Positions 26,275-34,463 of a stretch of DNA of 64,000 bases are shown here, piece after piece. The notes below the pieces were generated by a model. It was given only the letters and a program-made list of their open reading frames with translations, was not told the DNA's origin and did no database searches. Source of the DNA: Paraburkholderia oxyphila NBRC 105797 (GTDB taxonomy: Bacteria; Pseudomonadota; Gammaproteobacteria; Burkholderiales; Burkholderiaceae); NCBI RefSeq assembly GCF_000685075.1, contig NZ_BAYD01000035.1, positions 1 to 64,000 on the forward strand. Reading direction: 5' to 3'. Positions within the stretch are counted from its first letter, which is position 1; every line of letters starts with the position of its first letter. A program made the translations under genes and the position numbers.

Positions 26275-26625
26275 ATGGCGAGAAACAAGCCTGGACTGAT
26301 TGGGACCCTGTTTGCGGTGGGCGCGCTTGGCGCGACGGCCGGGATGCTGGCCTGGCGCTGGTCACAACGGCATCGCATGCAGCGGCAGAGCTTCTATCGC
26401 GATCTGAGCCGCTGGGAAGGCGAGGGCGGCGCACTGGTCGAGAACGGCACGGGTGCGCCGGATGTGGCGGCCGCCGACAGCGGCGCGGGCATGACCGAGA
26501 CGATGCACGCCACGCGCGCGGTGAGCAAGGTGGCGCACGGACCGGCGAACGGCTTGTCGAGCGACGACTCGAACGGCGCCTGGCCGTTTCCGCACGGGAG
26601 CGGCGATCCGGCAACGCGGCACTGA
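26275..26625 (+). CDS. Small single-span membrane protein
   Basis: A 116-residue protein of unknown function beginning MARNKPGLIGTLFAVGALGA, behind GGGAGAG. One membrane span (about 7-27) is followed by a basic stretch (WRWSQRHRMQRQ), which by the positive-inside rule puts the rest in the cytoplasm. The remainder is low-complexity, Gly/Ala/Asp-rich. No domain is recognised. It may be transcribed from the sigma-54 match at 26100, and it sits between two sigma-54 activators, so a role in the same stress or envelope response is plausible but unproven. Confidence 0.6.
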   Translation: MARNKPGLIGTLFAVGALGATAGMLAWRWSQRHRMQRQSFYRDLSRWEGEGGALVENGTGAPDVAAADSGAGMTETMHATRAVSKVAHGPANGLSSDDSNGAWPFPHGSGDPATRH

Positions 26626-27052
26626 TACCGCTTGCCCTTGGGGGCCTTCGCGCGTGGCGCCGTCGCGCGCCGGAAGATCGCGATCGCAGCGAGCACAACG
26701 GGGCGGGCCAGCCGCGCCGGGTGGCGTGGCGTGCTTCGCCGCGCGGCCGGGGTGATGCCGCTGAGCGCCGAGAAACGCGCGCAAGCCTGTCTCGAATAAG
26801 TCTATAATGGTCATATCCACAACAATCGAGGTTCGGGTTGCGTGCTGGCCGCGGTATTGTTGCGATAGTGCAGCTGAAACCGCTCATTCGCCGTTTTGAG
26901 CGCCCCGACCGTTTCGTACTCCCCTGCAGCGCGACAGCATGCGCCGCAAAGCTTGCGGCGCCGGCTCATGTTGCCTGGTGGCCCGCGCGTGCCGCGGGCG
27001 CCGCGCCTGTCGCGCATGGGAGCCACTCATCTTTCAGGGCTGACGAGACGCG
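26626..27052. other. Non-coding region before the NtrC-type regulator
   Basis: A perfect -10 hexamer TATAAT at 26803-26808 has no good -35 at 17 bp. It lies 244 bp before the regulator's ATG. No coding frame is convincing here. Confidence 0.4.
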
Positions 27053-28438
27053 ATGCCACATGTATTGATTGTCGATGACGACGCCCAAACCCGCGAAGCG
27101 CTAGCCGCCGTAGTGGCCGAAGACGGACTCACCACTGCACAGGCCGGCGACCTGCGCGAGGCGCGCATCCAGTTGATCCGCCAGATGCCGGACGTCGTCT
27201 TTACCGACCTGAAGCTGCCTGACGGCAGCGGCACGGATCTCTTCCAGGACCTCGATCCGCGCTCGGGCGTGGAACTCGTCGTCATCACCGGCCACGCGAG
27301 CGTGGAGACGGCCGTCGATGCGCTCAAATCCGGCGCCATCGACTACCTGGTCAAGCCGATCAACCTGCAGCGCGTGAAGGCGATTCTCAACCGCCTGCCG
27401 CGCGCGGGCGACCTCAAGGCCGAGATCGGCACGCTGCGCGGCGAGCTGCGCCGCATGGGGCGCTTCGGCCTCATGCTGGGCAATTCGCCGGCGATGCAGG
27501 AGGTCTACGACCAGATCAGCCGCGTTGCGCCCACGCCCGCGTCCGTGATGCTCGTGGGCGAGTCCGGCACGGGCAAGGAAGTGGCCGCGCAGACCATCCA
27601 TCAGCTGAGCCTGCGCCGCAAGCACGAATTCCTCGCCGTGAATTGCGGCGCGATCTCGCCGAACCTGATCGAGTCGGAGATGTTCGGCCACGAGCGCGGC
27701 TCGTTTACCGGCGCGGACCGGCAGCACAAGGGCTATTTCGAGCGCGCGAACGGCGGCACGCTGTTCCTCGACGAAATCACCGAAATGCCGATCGAGCTGC
27801 AGGTGAAGCTGCTGCGCGTGCTGGAAACGGGCATGTTCATGCGCGTGGGCACGACCAGGGAGATCGAGACCGACGTGCGGCTGATCGCGGCGACCAACCG
27901 CGATCCGGAGCAGGCTGTCGAGGAGGGCAAGCTGCGCCTCGACCTCTATCACCGGCTCAACGTGTTCCCGATCAGCCTGCCGCCGCTGCGCGAGCGCGGC
28001 AAGGACGTGGAGCTGCTCGCCCAGGCGTTCCTCGACGAGCTCAACGAGCGTCACGGCACGAAGAAGCAGTTCCCCGCGGCCGTGCGCGAGATGCTGGGCG
28101 GCTACCCGTGGCCGGGCAACGTGCGGGAGCTGAAGAACTACGTTCAGCGCGCGCACATCATGGCCGGCGCCGAAGGCGATCTCACCGCCGCGGTGCCGCT
28201 GCAGATCTCGATTTCCAGACCCGTGGCGGGTACCGCGGTGACGATTCCGTTTGGCACCTCGCTCGCCGATGCCGACCGTCAGCTGATCCTCGCGACGCTC
28301 GAGCAGTGCGGCGGCGTGAAGACGCGCGCGGCCGAGATTCTTGGCATCAGCCTGAAGACGCTCTACAACCGGCTGGTCGAGTATGGCAACGAGAGTGGCA
28401 AGGGCGAAGCAGCCGCGCGCGTTGCGGGCGGCGCCTGA
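27053..28438 (+). CDS. NtrC-type response regulator, sigma-54 activator
   Basis: A 461-residue regulator with three domains. The receiver (1-115) has DDD at 8-10 and the phospho-acceptor Asp52 in DVVFTDLKLP. The AAA+ domain (about 145-380) has GESGTGKE, the contact loop GSFTGA, GGTLFLDE and WPGNVRELKNYV. The Fis-type helix-turn-helix ends GISLKTLYNRLVEYG. No histidine kinase gene lies next to it, so its phosphate donor must come from elsewhere. It lies upstream of two small-protein genes and otsA, whose promoter is of the sigma-54 type, making it a candidate activator of otsA. Confidence 0.93.
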   Translation: MPHVLIVDDDAQTREALAAVVAEDGLTTAQAGDLREARIQLIRQMPDVVFTDLKLPDGSGTDLFQDLDPRSGVELVVITGHASVETAVDALKSGAIDYLVKPINLQRVKAILNRLPRAGDLKAEIGTLRGELRRMGRFGLMLGNSPAMQEVYDQISRVAPTPASVMLVGESGTGKEVAAQTIHQLSLRRKHEFLAVNCGAISPNLIESEMFGHERGSFTGADRQHKGYFERANGGTLFLDEITEMPIELQVKLLRVLETGMFMRVGTTREIETDVRLIAATNRDPEQAVEEGKLRLDLYHRLNVFPISLPPLRERGKDVELLAQAFLDELNERHGTKKQFPAAVREMLGGYPWPGNVRELKNYVQRAHIMAGAEGDLTAAVPLQISISRPVAGTAVTIPFGTSLADADRQLILATLEQCGGVKTRAAEILGISLKTLYNRLVEYGNESGKGEAAARVAGGA

Positions 28439-28590
28439 GCGCGATGCCGGCCGCCGCGGGCCTATCCGCGCGGTGCGCGCCTGCTCTCGGCGGGATGGGC
28501 GCGGCTGGCCTGTGTGCGGGTAAGCGCGCGGGTAGGTGCGCTGGTATGTGATTTGTGACTTGCTCTGCAGAACCTCTCGAGGAGCAACCG

Positions 28591-28779
28591 ATGCTGAGCT
28601 ACCGATTCCCCGATTCATCCGATCCCCAGGGCAAGCAGCCCTGGCTCGCGCATACGCCGCAGCCCGACGATCCCCCGCCCGGCGAACCCGACGAACCGGA
28701 TGCGCCGCCCATCGGCGATCCGCCGCCCGAGCCCGACGAAGCGCCGCGCGCCGATGCGCCACCCGGGCCCGATCGATGA
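28591..28779 (+). CDS. Proline-rich acidic small protein
   Basis: A 62-residue protein starting MLSYRFPDSSDPQGKQPWLA, placed at the ATG at 28591 because GAGGAG lies seven bases upstream. Most of the rest is a tract of Pro with Asp and Glu (QPDDPPPGEPDEPDAPPIGD), so it should be unfolded and acidic. There is no signal peptide or membrane segment. No family is recognised. The good ribosome binding site and the position between the sigma-54 regulator and otsA support its being a gene; composition alone does not. Confidence 0.5.
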   Translation: MLSYRFPDSSDPQGKQPWLAHTPQPDDPPPGEPDEPDAPPIGDPPPEPDEAPRADAPPGPDR

Positions 28780-28912
28780 CGCTCGTGCTTTTTATGTACG
28801 AGTTACAAACGCTTCGCCATTCTTACCGGCATTTTCACGCGATGGCCCCTAGACTGTAAGCACACCGTCACCACGTCGCCGGTTCGCGGCTTTGGCCGTA
28901 GGAGGCACTGAC

Positions 28913-29146
28913 ATGAGACATCCCGCCATGCGCCGTTCCGCCCGTTACACGGGCAAGCGCGGCCCGCGCGACGCCGAGCACAAGGGCGGCGACCCCACCA
29001 ATCCGTCCTCTGGCTATACGCCCGACCCCGCCGGGCAGAACCGTCCGGCGCCAGGTGTGCCGCCCGATGGCGAGCACAACCAGGGCGGTGCGCGCGCGGA
29101 GGGGCTCGAGTACCAGCGCGATCTGGGGTCCGAGCAAGACGCCTGA
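28913..29146 (+). CDS. Small hydrophilic protein upstream of otsA
   Basis: A 77-residue protein starting at the ATG at 28913 behind AGGAGG. It is hydrophilic, rich in Gly, Pro, Arg and Glu (SGYTPDPAGQNRP, GEHNQGGARAEG), a composition like small stress or desiccation-related proteins. No known domain and no membrane segment can be seen. It precedes the sigma-54 promoter of otsA by about 175 bp, so it is probably transcribed separately. It may belong to a stress regulon with trehalose synthesis; that is an inference from position and composition. Confidence 0.6.
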   Translation: MRHPAMRRSARYTGKRGPRDAEHKGGDPTNPSSGYTPDPAGQNRPAPGVPPDGEHNQGGARAEGLEYQRDLGSEQDA

Positions 29147-29321
29147 TTCGCGAGGCGCCCGCGCAGCGGGCGAAACGCCTCGCGACACTTCGCCGGAAGT
29201 CGTACGGAGTACTGCCTTTTTAGGGCGCGATGGAGCCGGTTCGGACCGGCCGTCGCGCGGATGCTGCTCGCGCCTGCCGCGCGAGTTCGCCGCGCAAAGT
29301 CGATCTTGCGTGGGCCAGAGG

Positions 29322-29337
29322 AGGCACGACTCTTGCG
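29322..29337 (+). promoter_or_regulatory. Sigma-54 (-24/-12) promoter of otsA
   Basis: AGGCACG-ACTC-TTGCG matches TGGCACG-N4-TTGCW except at the first and last positions, with GG-N10-GC exact. It lies 54 bp before the otsA ATG, which places the expected transcript start near 29348 and leaves room for the AGGAGG site. Confidence 0.75.
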
Positions 29338-29391
29338 TCCCAAATGGATGCACCGTCCCCCGGACCCAACGAAACAGGAGGTATACCCGTA

Positions 29392-30834
29392 ATGGGCAGA
29401 CTGATCGTGGTATCGAATCGCGTGGCACCGACTCAGGAAGGACGTCCCGCAGCAGGAGGGCTGGCGGTCGGCGTACTCGACGCGCTGAAGGAAACCGGTG
29501 GTGTGTGGTTTGGCTGGAGTGGCGAGACCGTGACGGAGCAGGCGCCTCCGGTCATCGAGCAGCAGGGCAGCGTCACGTACGCGACGGTGGGACTCACCCG
29601 GCGCGACTATGACCAGTACTACAAGGGCTTCTCGAATACGACGCTCTGGCCGACCTTCCACTACCGCAATGACCTCGCGCGCTACGAGCGCCTGGAATAC
29701 AGCGGCTATCTGCGCGTGAACGCGACGCTCGCGCGCCAGTTGCAGCCGCTGCTGCAGCCCGACGACATCATCTGGGTGCACGACTACCACCTGATCCCGT
29801 TCGCGCGCTGCCTGCGCGATCTGGGCGTGAAGAACCCGATCGGCTTTTTCCTGCATATCCCGCTGCCGGTGCCCGAAGTGATGCGCTCGGTGCCGCCGCA
29901 CGAAGAGCTGATGCGCTTCATGTGCCACTACGACGTGGTCGGCTTCCAGACCGACGCCGACCGCCAGGCGTTCCTCGACTACATCGAGCGCGGCGGCCAC
30001 GGCACCTCGAGCGAGGACGGCATGGTCCACGCGTGGGACCGCTTCCTCAAGGTGGGCGCCTACCCGATCGGCATTTATCCCGATGCGATCGCGAAGTCCT
30101 CCGTGCAGTTCTCCGACCGCAAGCCGGTGCGCAGCCTGCGCGACGCGATGCGCGGGCGCAAGCTCATCATGAGCGTCGACCGGCTCGATTATTCGAAGGG
30201 GCTGGCCGAGCGCTTCCAGGCGTTCGAGCGCATGCTGCTGAACGGGCCGGGCTGGCATGGCCGCGTATCGCTCCTGCAGATCGCGCCGCCGACGCGCTCC
30301 GACGTGCAGACCTATCAGACGATCCGCCGCAATCTCGAAGGCGAGGCCGGCCGCATCAATGGGCGCTTCGCGCAGCTCGACTGGACGCCGATCCAGTACC
30401 TGAACCGCAAGTACGAGCGCGAACTGCTGATGGCGCTGTTCCGCCAGGCCCAGGTGGGCTACGTGGCGCCGTTGCGCGATGGCATGAACCTGGTTGCGAA
30501 GGAGTACGTGGCATCGCAGAACCCCGAGGATCCGGGCGTGCTGGTGCTCTCGCAGTTCGCGGGCGCCGCCGAGCAGATGCCGGGCGCGCTCGTCGTGAAT
30601 CCCTACGATCTGAACCAGACCGCCGAGGCGCTCGAGCGCGCGCTCTCGATGCCGCACGCGGAGCGGCAGTCGCGTTACGAGGACATGATGGCGGCGCTGC
30701 GCGAGAACAATCTTTCGGTGTGGCGCGATACTTTCCTGGCCGACTTGCGCAGCGTGGCGACTGCCGCCTCGGTCACCGCGAAGGCGCGCAGCGCGGCCCC
30801 CGTCAAGGCGGCTACGGCCAGCAAGGCGAGCTGA
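29392..30834 (+). CDS. otsA: Trehalose-6-phosphate synthase
   Basis: A 480-residue GT20 glycosyltransferase that joins UDP-glucose and glucose-6-phosphate into trehalose-6-phosphate, the first step of trehalose synthesis for osmotic and desiccation tolerance. The N-terminal GRLIVVSNRVAP and the glycine-rich GGLAVG contact the substrates. IIWVHDYHLI, MSVDRLDYSKGL and PLRDGMNLVAKEYVA are core family motifs. The C-terminus has an Ala/Lys-rich tail. The ATG at 29392 has AGGAGG ten bases upstream. No phosphatase gene (otsB) is adjacent. The near-consensus sigma-54 promoter suggests control by one of the two activators nearby. A strong terminator follows. Confidence 0.96.
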   Translation: MGRLIVVSNRVAPTQEGRPAAGGLAVGVLDALKETGGVWFGWSGETVTEQAPPVIEQQGSVTYATVGLTRRDYDQYYKGFSNTTLWPTFHYRNDLARYERLEYSGYLRVNATLARQLQPLLQPDDIIWVHDYHLIPFARCLRDLGVKNPIGFFLHIPLPVPEVMRSVPPHEELMRFMCHYDVVGFQTDADRQAFLDYIERGGHGTSSEDGMVHAWDRFLKVGAYPIGIYPDAIAKSSVQFSDRKPVRSLRDAMRGRKLIMSVDRLDYSKGLAERFQAFERMLLNGPGWHGRVSLLQIAPPTRSDVQTYQTIRRNLEGEAGRINGRFAQLDWTPIQYLNRKYERELLMALFRQAQVGYVAPLRDGMNLVAKEYVASQNPEDPGVLVLSQFAGAAEQMPGALVVNPYDLNQTAEALERALSMPHAERQSRYEDMMAALRENNLSVWRDTFLADLRSVATAASVTAKARSAAPVKAATASKAS

Positions 30835-30919
30835 GCGCGGGCAAGGCGAATTGAGCGCGGCTCGCCGCAGCCGCGCGAGGACTCACTGACGACCGGTATG
30901 GCGGCAAGCGTCCACCACG

Positions 30920-30946
30920 CGGCGGCTTTCGAGCCGCCGTTTTTTT
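30920..30946 (+). terminator. Intrinsic terminator of otsA
   Basis: CGGCGGCT-TTCG-AGCCGCCG forms a perfect 8-bp stem with a UUCG tetraloop, followed by seven Ts (30940-30946). It lies 85 bp after otsA. Confidence 0.93.
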
Positions 30947-30989
30947 GCGCGCGCCGGCCCGACCGGCGCGCGTGCGCAGCCGGCCTTCT

Positions 30990-31547
30990 TCAGGCCTGCT
31001 GCGCGCCCGTCTGGCCGTATGGCGTAGGCGCCTGGGTCGGGTCGAAATCGGCCCAATGGCCGCCGTGCCATTGGCCCGAGGCGCGCTCGACGTCGTCGGC
31101 GCCGGCTTCGCGCAACACTTCCGCGGCCGTCGCCTGATTCTCGGCGCTCACATGCACCGCGAGCAGCACGCCCGACTGGCGTGTCTCGTGATGCACGCGC
31201 TCCTCGTGCTCGGCCCTGCGCTGCCAGCCCGAGCCGATGCGCGAGCCGATCCACGCCCCCACGGCCGCTGCGATCACGGTGGACGGCAGCGAAGCGTTGA
31301 GCAGCGCGCCGAATAGCGCGATGCCCACCACGGCGCCCGCTACGGCGCCCATGATGAGATTGCGTCGCCGATGCGGCGGTGCGACGTCGACATGCACGAG
31401 ATGCGGCATATGGCGCGCGTGCTGTCCGCGCGGATTGACGAAAAACAGGTTGACGTCTTCTTCGACGAAACCGCGCGCGAACAGCTTTTCGGCGACGGCT
31501 TCGGCGGCGGGAAAGGTCGTGAACCGGCCAGCGACGATCAGAGACAT
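30990..31547 (-). CDS. Glycine-zipper membrane protein, general-stress-like
   Basis: A 185-residue protein from the ATG at 31547 with AAGGGGGA upstream. The N-terminal part (MSLIVAGRFTTFPAAEAVAE to DVNLFFVNP) looks like the ferredoxin-like stress-protein module that senses or binds a partner. A hydrophobic double segment follows (NLIMGAVAGAVVGIALFGAL and SLPSTVIAAAVGAWIGSRIG) with a Gly-zipper pattern. The C-terminal part (QSGVLLAVHVSAENQATAAEVL) repeats a similar alpha/beta module, ending WHGGHWADFDPTQAP. The function is unknown. It is convergent with otsA and separated from it by the otsA terminator. Confidence 0.78.
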   Translation of the reverse strand: MSLIVAGRFTTFPAAEAVAEKLFARGFVEEDVNLFFVNPRGQHARHMPHLVHVDVAPPHRRRNLIMGAVAGAVVGIALFGALLNASLPSTVIAAAVGAWIGSRIGSGWQRRAEHEERVHHETRQSGVLLAVHVSAENQATAAEVLREAGADDVERASGQWHGGHWADFDPTQAPTPYGQTGAQQA

Positions 31548-31714
31548 GGGAATCCCCCTTTGCAAGGTTGACTCGCCTGGAGAGCGGCGCCGCACCGCCG
31601 GCGGATGCCGGGGCCGAGCGCCATAAACCCATGTTAGTGCATGTTTGTGCGTCCGACTGGCCAACGGCCGGCAGCGCGGGCGCGCTGCACTGGCCGCACA
31701 GGGGCGCCAGCGCG

Positions 31715-33154
31715 TTAGCCCTGCGCGGGCGCGCCGCGCCCCGGCACGAGCCGCAGGACGCTCACGACCGCCGCGAGGGCCGCGAAAGCGGTCGCCGCGT
31801 AGAGCGCCACGGTCGGCCCATGCTGCGGCGCGACGCCGAAGATCAGGGCGACCAGCGCCGCGCCGAGCGTCTGGCCGGTGAGCCGCGCCGTGCCGAGCAT
31901 GCCGCTCGCGCCGCCGCTGCGCTCGCGCGGCGCGGCGGAGAGAATCTGCCGGTTGTTGGGTGACTGGAAGATGCCGAAACCCGCACCGCACAATGCCATG
32001 CGCCAGCAAATTTCCACGACGGTGGGCTGCGCATGCAGCGTCGCGAGCGAGGCCAGCGAGACGAGCCCGAGCGCGAAAAGCGCGAGTCCCACGCCGCCGA
32101 GCATGCCGGCGGGATAGCGGTCGGACAGCACGCCCGAGAGCGGCGCGGCGCCGATGATCACGAGCGGCCAGGGCGTCATGAGCAGGCCCGTCTGCACCTG
32201 CGAAAAGCCGAAGGTCTCCTGCAGCAGGAACGGCAGCGCGACGAACGCGAGCATCTGCGCGCAGAACGAGCAGATCGAGGTGCCGATCGACAGCGCGAAC
32301 ACCGGATTGGCGAGCAGATCGACGGGCAGGAGCGGCGCGGGCTGCGTGAGCTGGCGCCGCACGAAGAACCAGCCGACCACGAGCGCGACTGCGAATTCGA
32401 GCGTGACCCACGCGTTGCTCTCGCCGTGGCCGAGGCCGTCGACGGCAAAGATCAGGAGCCCGAACACGATGGCGTTGAGCACGGCGCTCAGCAGGTCGTA
32501 GGGCGCCGGATGCCGTTCGTTGACGGGCAACGCGCGCATACCCAGCACGAGGGCGGCAATGCCGATCGGCACATTGATCGCAAAGAGCCAGGGCCACGAC
32601 GCAATGGCGAGCACGCCCGAGGCGAGCGTCGGACCGACCGCCGAGGCGATCGCCACCACCATCGCGTTGATGGAGATGCCGCGCCCGAGCTGCGTGCGCG
32701 GGTAGATCATGCGCACGAGCGCGGTGTTCACGCTCATGATCCCGGCGCCGCCGAAGCCTTGCACCGTGCGCGCGATCGCGAGCGCCGGCAGCGAGGTCGC
32801 GAGCGCGCAGCCGAGCGAGGCAATCGTGAAGAGCGCCATGCCCCACAGGTACACGCGCCGGTAGCCGATGCGGTCGCCGAGCGAGGCGAGCGGCAGCAGC
32901 GAGATCGTCACCGAGAGCTGGTACGCGTTGACGATCCAGATCGAGCTCGCGGGGCTCGCATTCAGGTGATGCGCGATGGTCGGCAGCGCGACGTTGGCGA
33001 TCGCGCCGTCGAGCACGGCGAGCGTGATGCCGAGCGCGACCACGAGGATCGCGTAATAGCGTTGCGGGAAGGGCAGTCCGGTCTCGAGGTCGTCGGTGGG
33101 ATCGACGGGATCGGTGGGATCGGCGCGCGAGGCGGAAAGCGTGGATGTGGGCAT
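31715..33154 (-). CDS. DHA2-type MFS multidrug exporter
   Basis: A 479-residue inner-membrane transporter with about 14 membrane spans, of the drug:H+ antiporter-2 class. The motif D1-like LDGAIANVALPTIAHHL in the first span, motif A-like GDRIGYRRVYLWG after span two and the second-half FGFSQVQTGLLMTPWPL are seen. The N-terminal tail is Asp/Pro/Thr-rich (DPTDPVDPTDD). The ATG at 33154 (MPTSTLSA) is the first plausible start before span one. No membrane-fusion or regulator gene is adjacent, so its substrate is open. Confidence 0.9.
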   Translation of the reverse strand: MPTSTLSASRADPTDPVDPTDDLETGLPFPQRYYAILVVALGITLAVLDGAIANVALPTIAHHLNASPASSIWIVNAYQLSVTISLLPLASLGDRIGYRRVYLWGMALFTIASLGCALATSLPALAIARTVQGFGGAGIMSVNTALVRMIYPRTQLGRGISINAMVVAIASAVGPTLASGVLAIASWPWLFAINVPIGIAALVLGMRALPVNERHPAPYDLLSAVLNAIVFGLLIFAVDGLGHGESNAWVTLEFAVALVVGWFFVRRQLTQPAPLLPVDLLANPVFALSIGTSICSFCAQMLAFVALPFLLQETFGFSQVQTGLLMTPWPLVIIGAAPLSGVLSDRYPAGMLGGVGLALFALGLVSLASLATLHAQPTVVEICWRMALCGAGFGIFQSPNNRQILSAAPRERSGGASGMLGTARLTGQTLGAALVALIFGVAPQHGPTVALYAATAFAALAAVVSVLRLVPGRGAPAQG

Positions 33155-33279
33155 CGATGAGAGGGGCGGCGCGCGTCGAGCCCGCGCGCCGCCGGGTGCG
33201 TTCGTTGTTGTGCGTGCGAGGCGCGCCATGGCACACATTGGCGCCGTGCGCCGTGTGTCCTGCGCACGCAAGCTTGCCG

Positions 33280-33783
33280 TTACTTCAGTTCGTAGAGCCC
33301 GACGTACGTGGTCGAATCCACTTCGTTCAGATGCGTCATGAAGCGCGCGACCGCGTTGGTGGTCTCGGGCGTCACTGGCAGCTGCGCGATCTTCAGCGCA
33401 TGGACGCGGAAGATGTAGCGGTGCGGCTTGTCTCCGCGCGGCGGCGCGGCGCCCCCGAAGCCGACCGTGCCGTAGTCGTTGCGGACCTGCACGGCGCCTT
33501 GCGGCAACAGGCTGCCATCGGCCTTGCCGGCGTTGCGCGCGAGCGAGCGCACATCGGGCGGAATGTTGACGACCACCCAGTGCCAGAAGCCGCTGCCCGT
33601 GGGCGCGTCGGGATCGTAGACGGTGAGCGCGAGGCTTTGGGTGTCGGCGGGCGGCGCGTCCCACTGCAACGCGGGCGAGACGTTGTCGCCATCGACGCCG
33701 AAGGCCCGATCGTCGAACTCCTGCGCCTTCGGCATGAAGCCGTTACTCGGAAAGTCGTCGGACCAGAGTCGAAAATCAGCCAT
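33280..33783 (-). CDS. PEBP-family protein (YbhB/YbcL-like)
   Basis: A 167-residue cytoplasmic protein of the phosphatidylethanolamine-binding (Raf kinase inhibitor-like) family. Motifs VYDPDAPTGSGFWHWVVVNI and the later GFGGAAPPRGDKPHRYIFRV with the conserved ligand-pocket His are intact. It starts MADFRLWSDDFPSNGFMP, normal for the bacterial subgroup. The bacterial role is not known. It stands alone between the MFS exporter and the dcm-vsr pair, about 200 bp from vsr. Confidence 0.93.
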   Translation of the reverse strand: MADFRLWSDDFPSNGFMPKAQEFDDRAFGVDGDNVSPALQWDAPPADTQSLALTVYDPDAPTGSGFWHWVVVNIPPDVRSLARNAGKADGSLLPQGAVQVRNDYGTVGFGGAAPPRGDKPHRYIFRVHALKIAQLPVTPETTNAVARFMTHLNEVDSTTYVGLYELK

Positions 33784-33832
33784 CGGTTGCCTCCTTATCG
33801 TTCAGTTCTGAAGTGGATGCGGCGGGCGTTAA

Positions 33833-33882
33833 ACGTTGGGCGTCCCACGTCGGGCGGTCGGGCGTCACACGTCGGGCGTGAC
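33833..33882. repeat. Irregular ACGTCGGGCGT repeats
   Basis: Four close variants of ACGTYGGGCG occur in about 50 bp upstream of the PEBP gene, with unit spacing of 10-14 bp. It is the least regular of the short arrays in this window. Confidence 0.4.
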
Positions 33883-33980
33883 GTGCCGGGAACCCTGCGG
33901 CTGGCATCGCTTTGCCGGGGGCGCCGACAGTCGATCCAGTTTATCACTGCGGCGCGCAGCGCTTTGGCCGCAAGCCAGGC

Positions 33981-34430
33981 TCAGGCACGCGCTTCGAACC
34001 AGACACTTTCGGGGTCTTCGAGCCAGTGTGCGAGCCGCTCGACGACCGCCTGCGGATCCTGGGCCGCGCCGCGCAGCGCGCATTCCCAGATCACGGCCAC
34101 GCGCCAGCCCTGGGCTGCGAGCGCGGCGAGGGCCTTCGCGTCGTGGGTGCGGTTGCGCGCGATCTTGGCGCGCCAGAACTCCGGCCGCGTGGCGGGCCAC
34201 TTGAAGAGCGCGCACTGATGGCCGTGCCAGAAGCAGCCGTGCACGAACACCGCGGCGCGATAGCGCGGCAGCACGATGTCAGGGCGCCCCGGCAGCTCGC
34301 GCACGTCGAGGCGAAAGCGAAAGCCGCGCCGATGCAGCAGGCTGCGCACCAGCTTCTCGGGCTTCGTGTTACGCGCGCGGATGCCCGACATCATCCGGCT
34401 GCGCGTGGCGGTGTCGACGACGTCGACCAT
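33981..34430 (-). CDS. vsr: Very-short-patch mismatch repair endonuclease
   Basis: A 149-residue endonuclease that nicks next to T:G mismatches arising from deamination of 5-methylcytosine, starting repair. The family opening TATRSRMMSGIRARNTKPE is present. The catalytic Asp51 falls exactly in GRPDIVLPRY, and the metal/zinc region HGCFWHGHQC with its His and Cys residues follows. It lies 33 bp downstream of a cytosine-5 methyltransferase gene, the standard pairing with dcm, and would protect the methyltransferase's own recognition sites from C-to-T mutation. Confidence 0.96.
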   Translation of the reverse strand: MVDVVDTATRSRMMSGIRARNTKPEKLVRSLLHRRGFRFRLDVRELPGRPDIVLPRYRAAVFVHGCFWHGHQCALFKWPATRPEFWRAKIARNRTHDAKALAALAAQGWRVAVIWECALRGAAQDPQAVVERLAHWLEDPESVWFEARA

Positions 34431-34463
34431 GGCGGGCCTGGTGTGGTTCGCCCGGGCCGGCCT

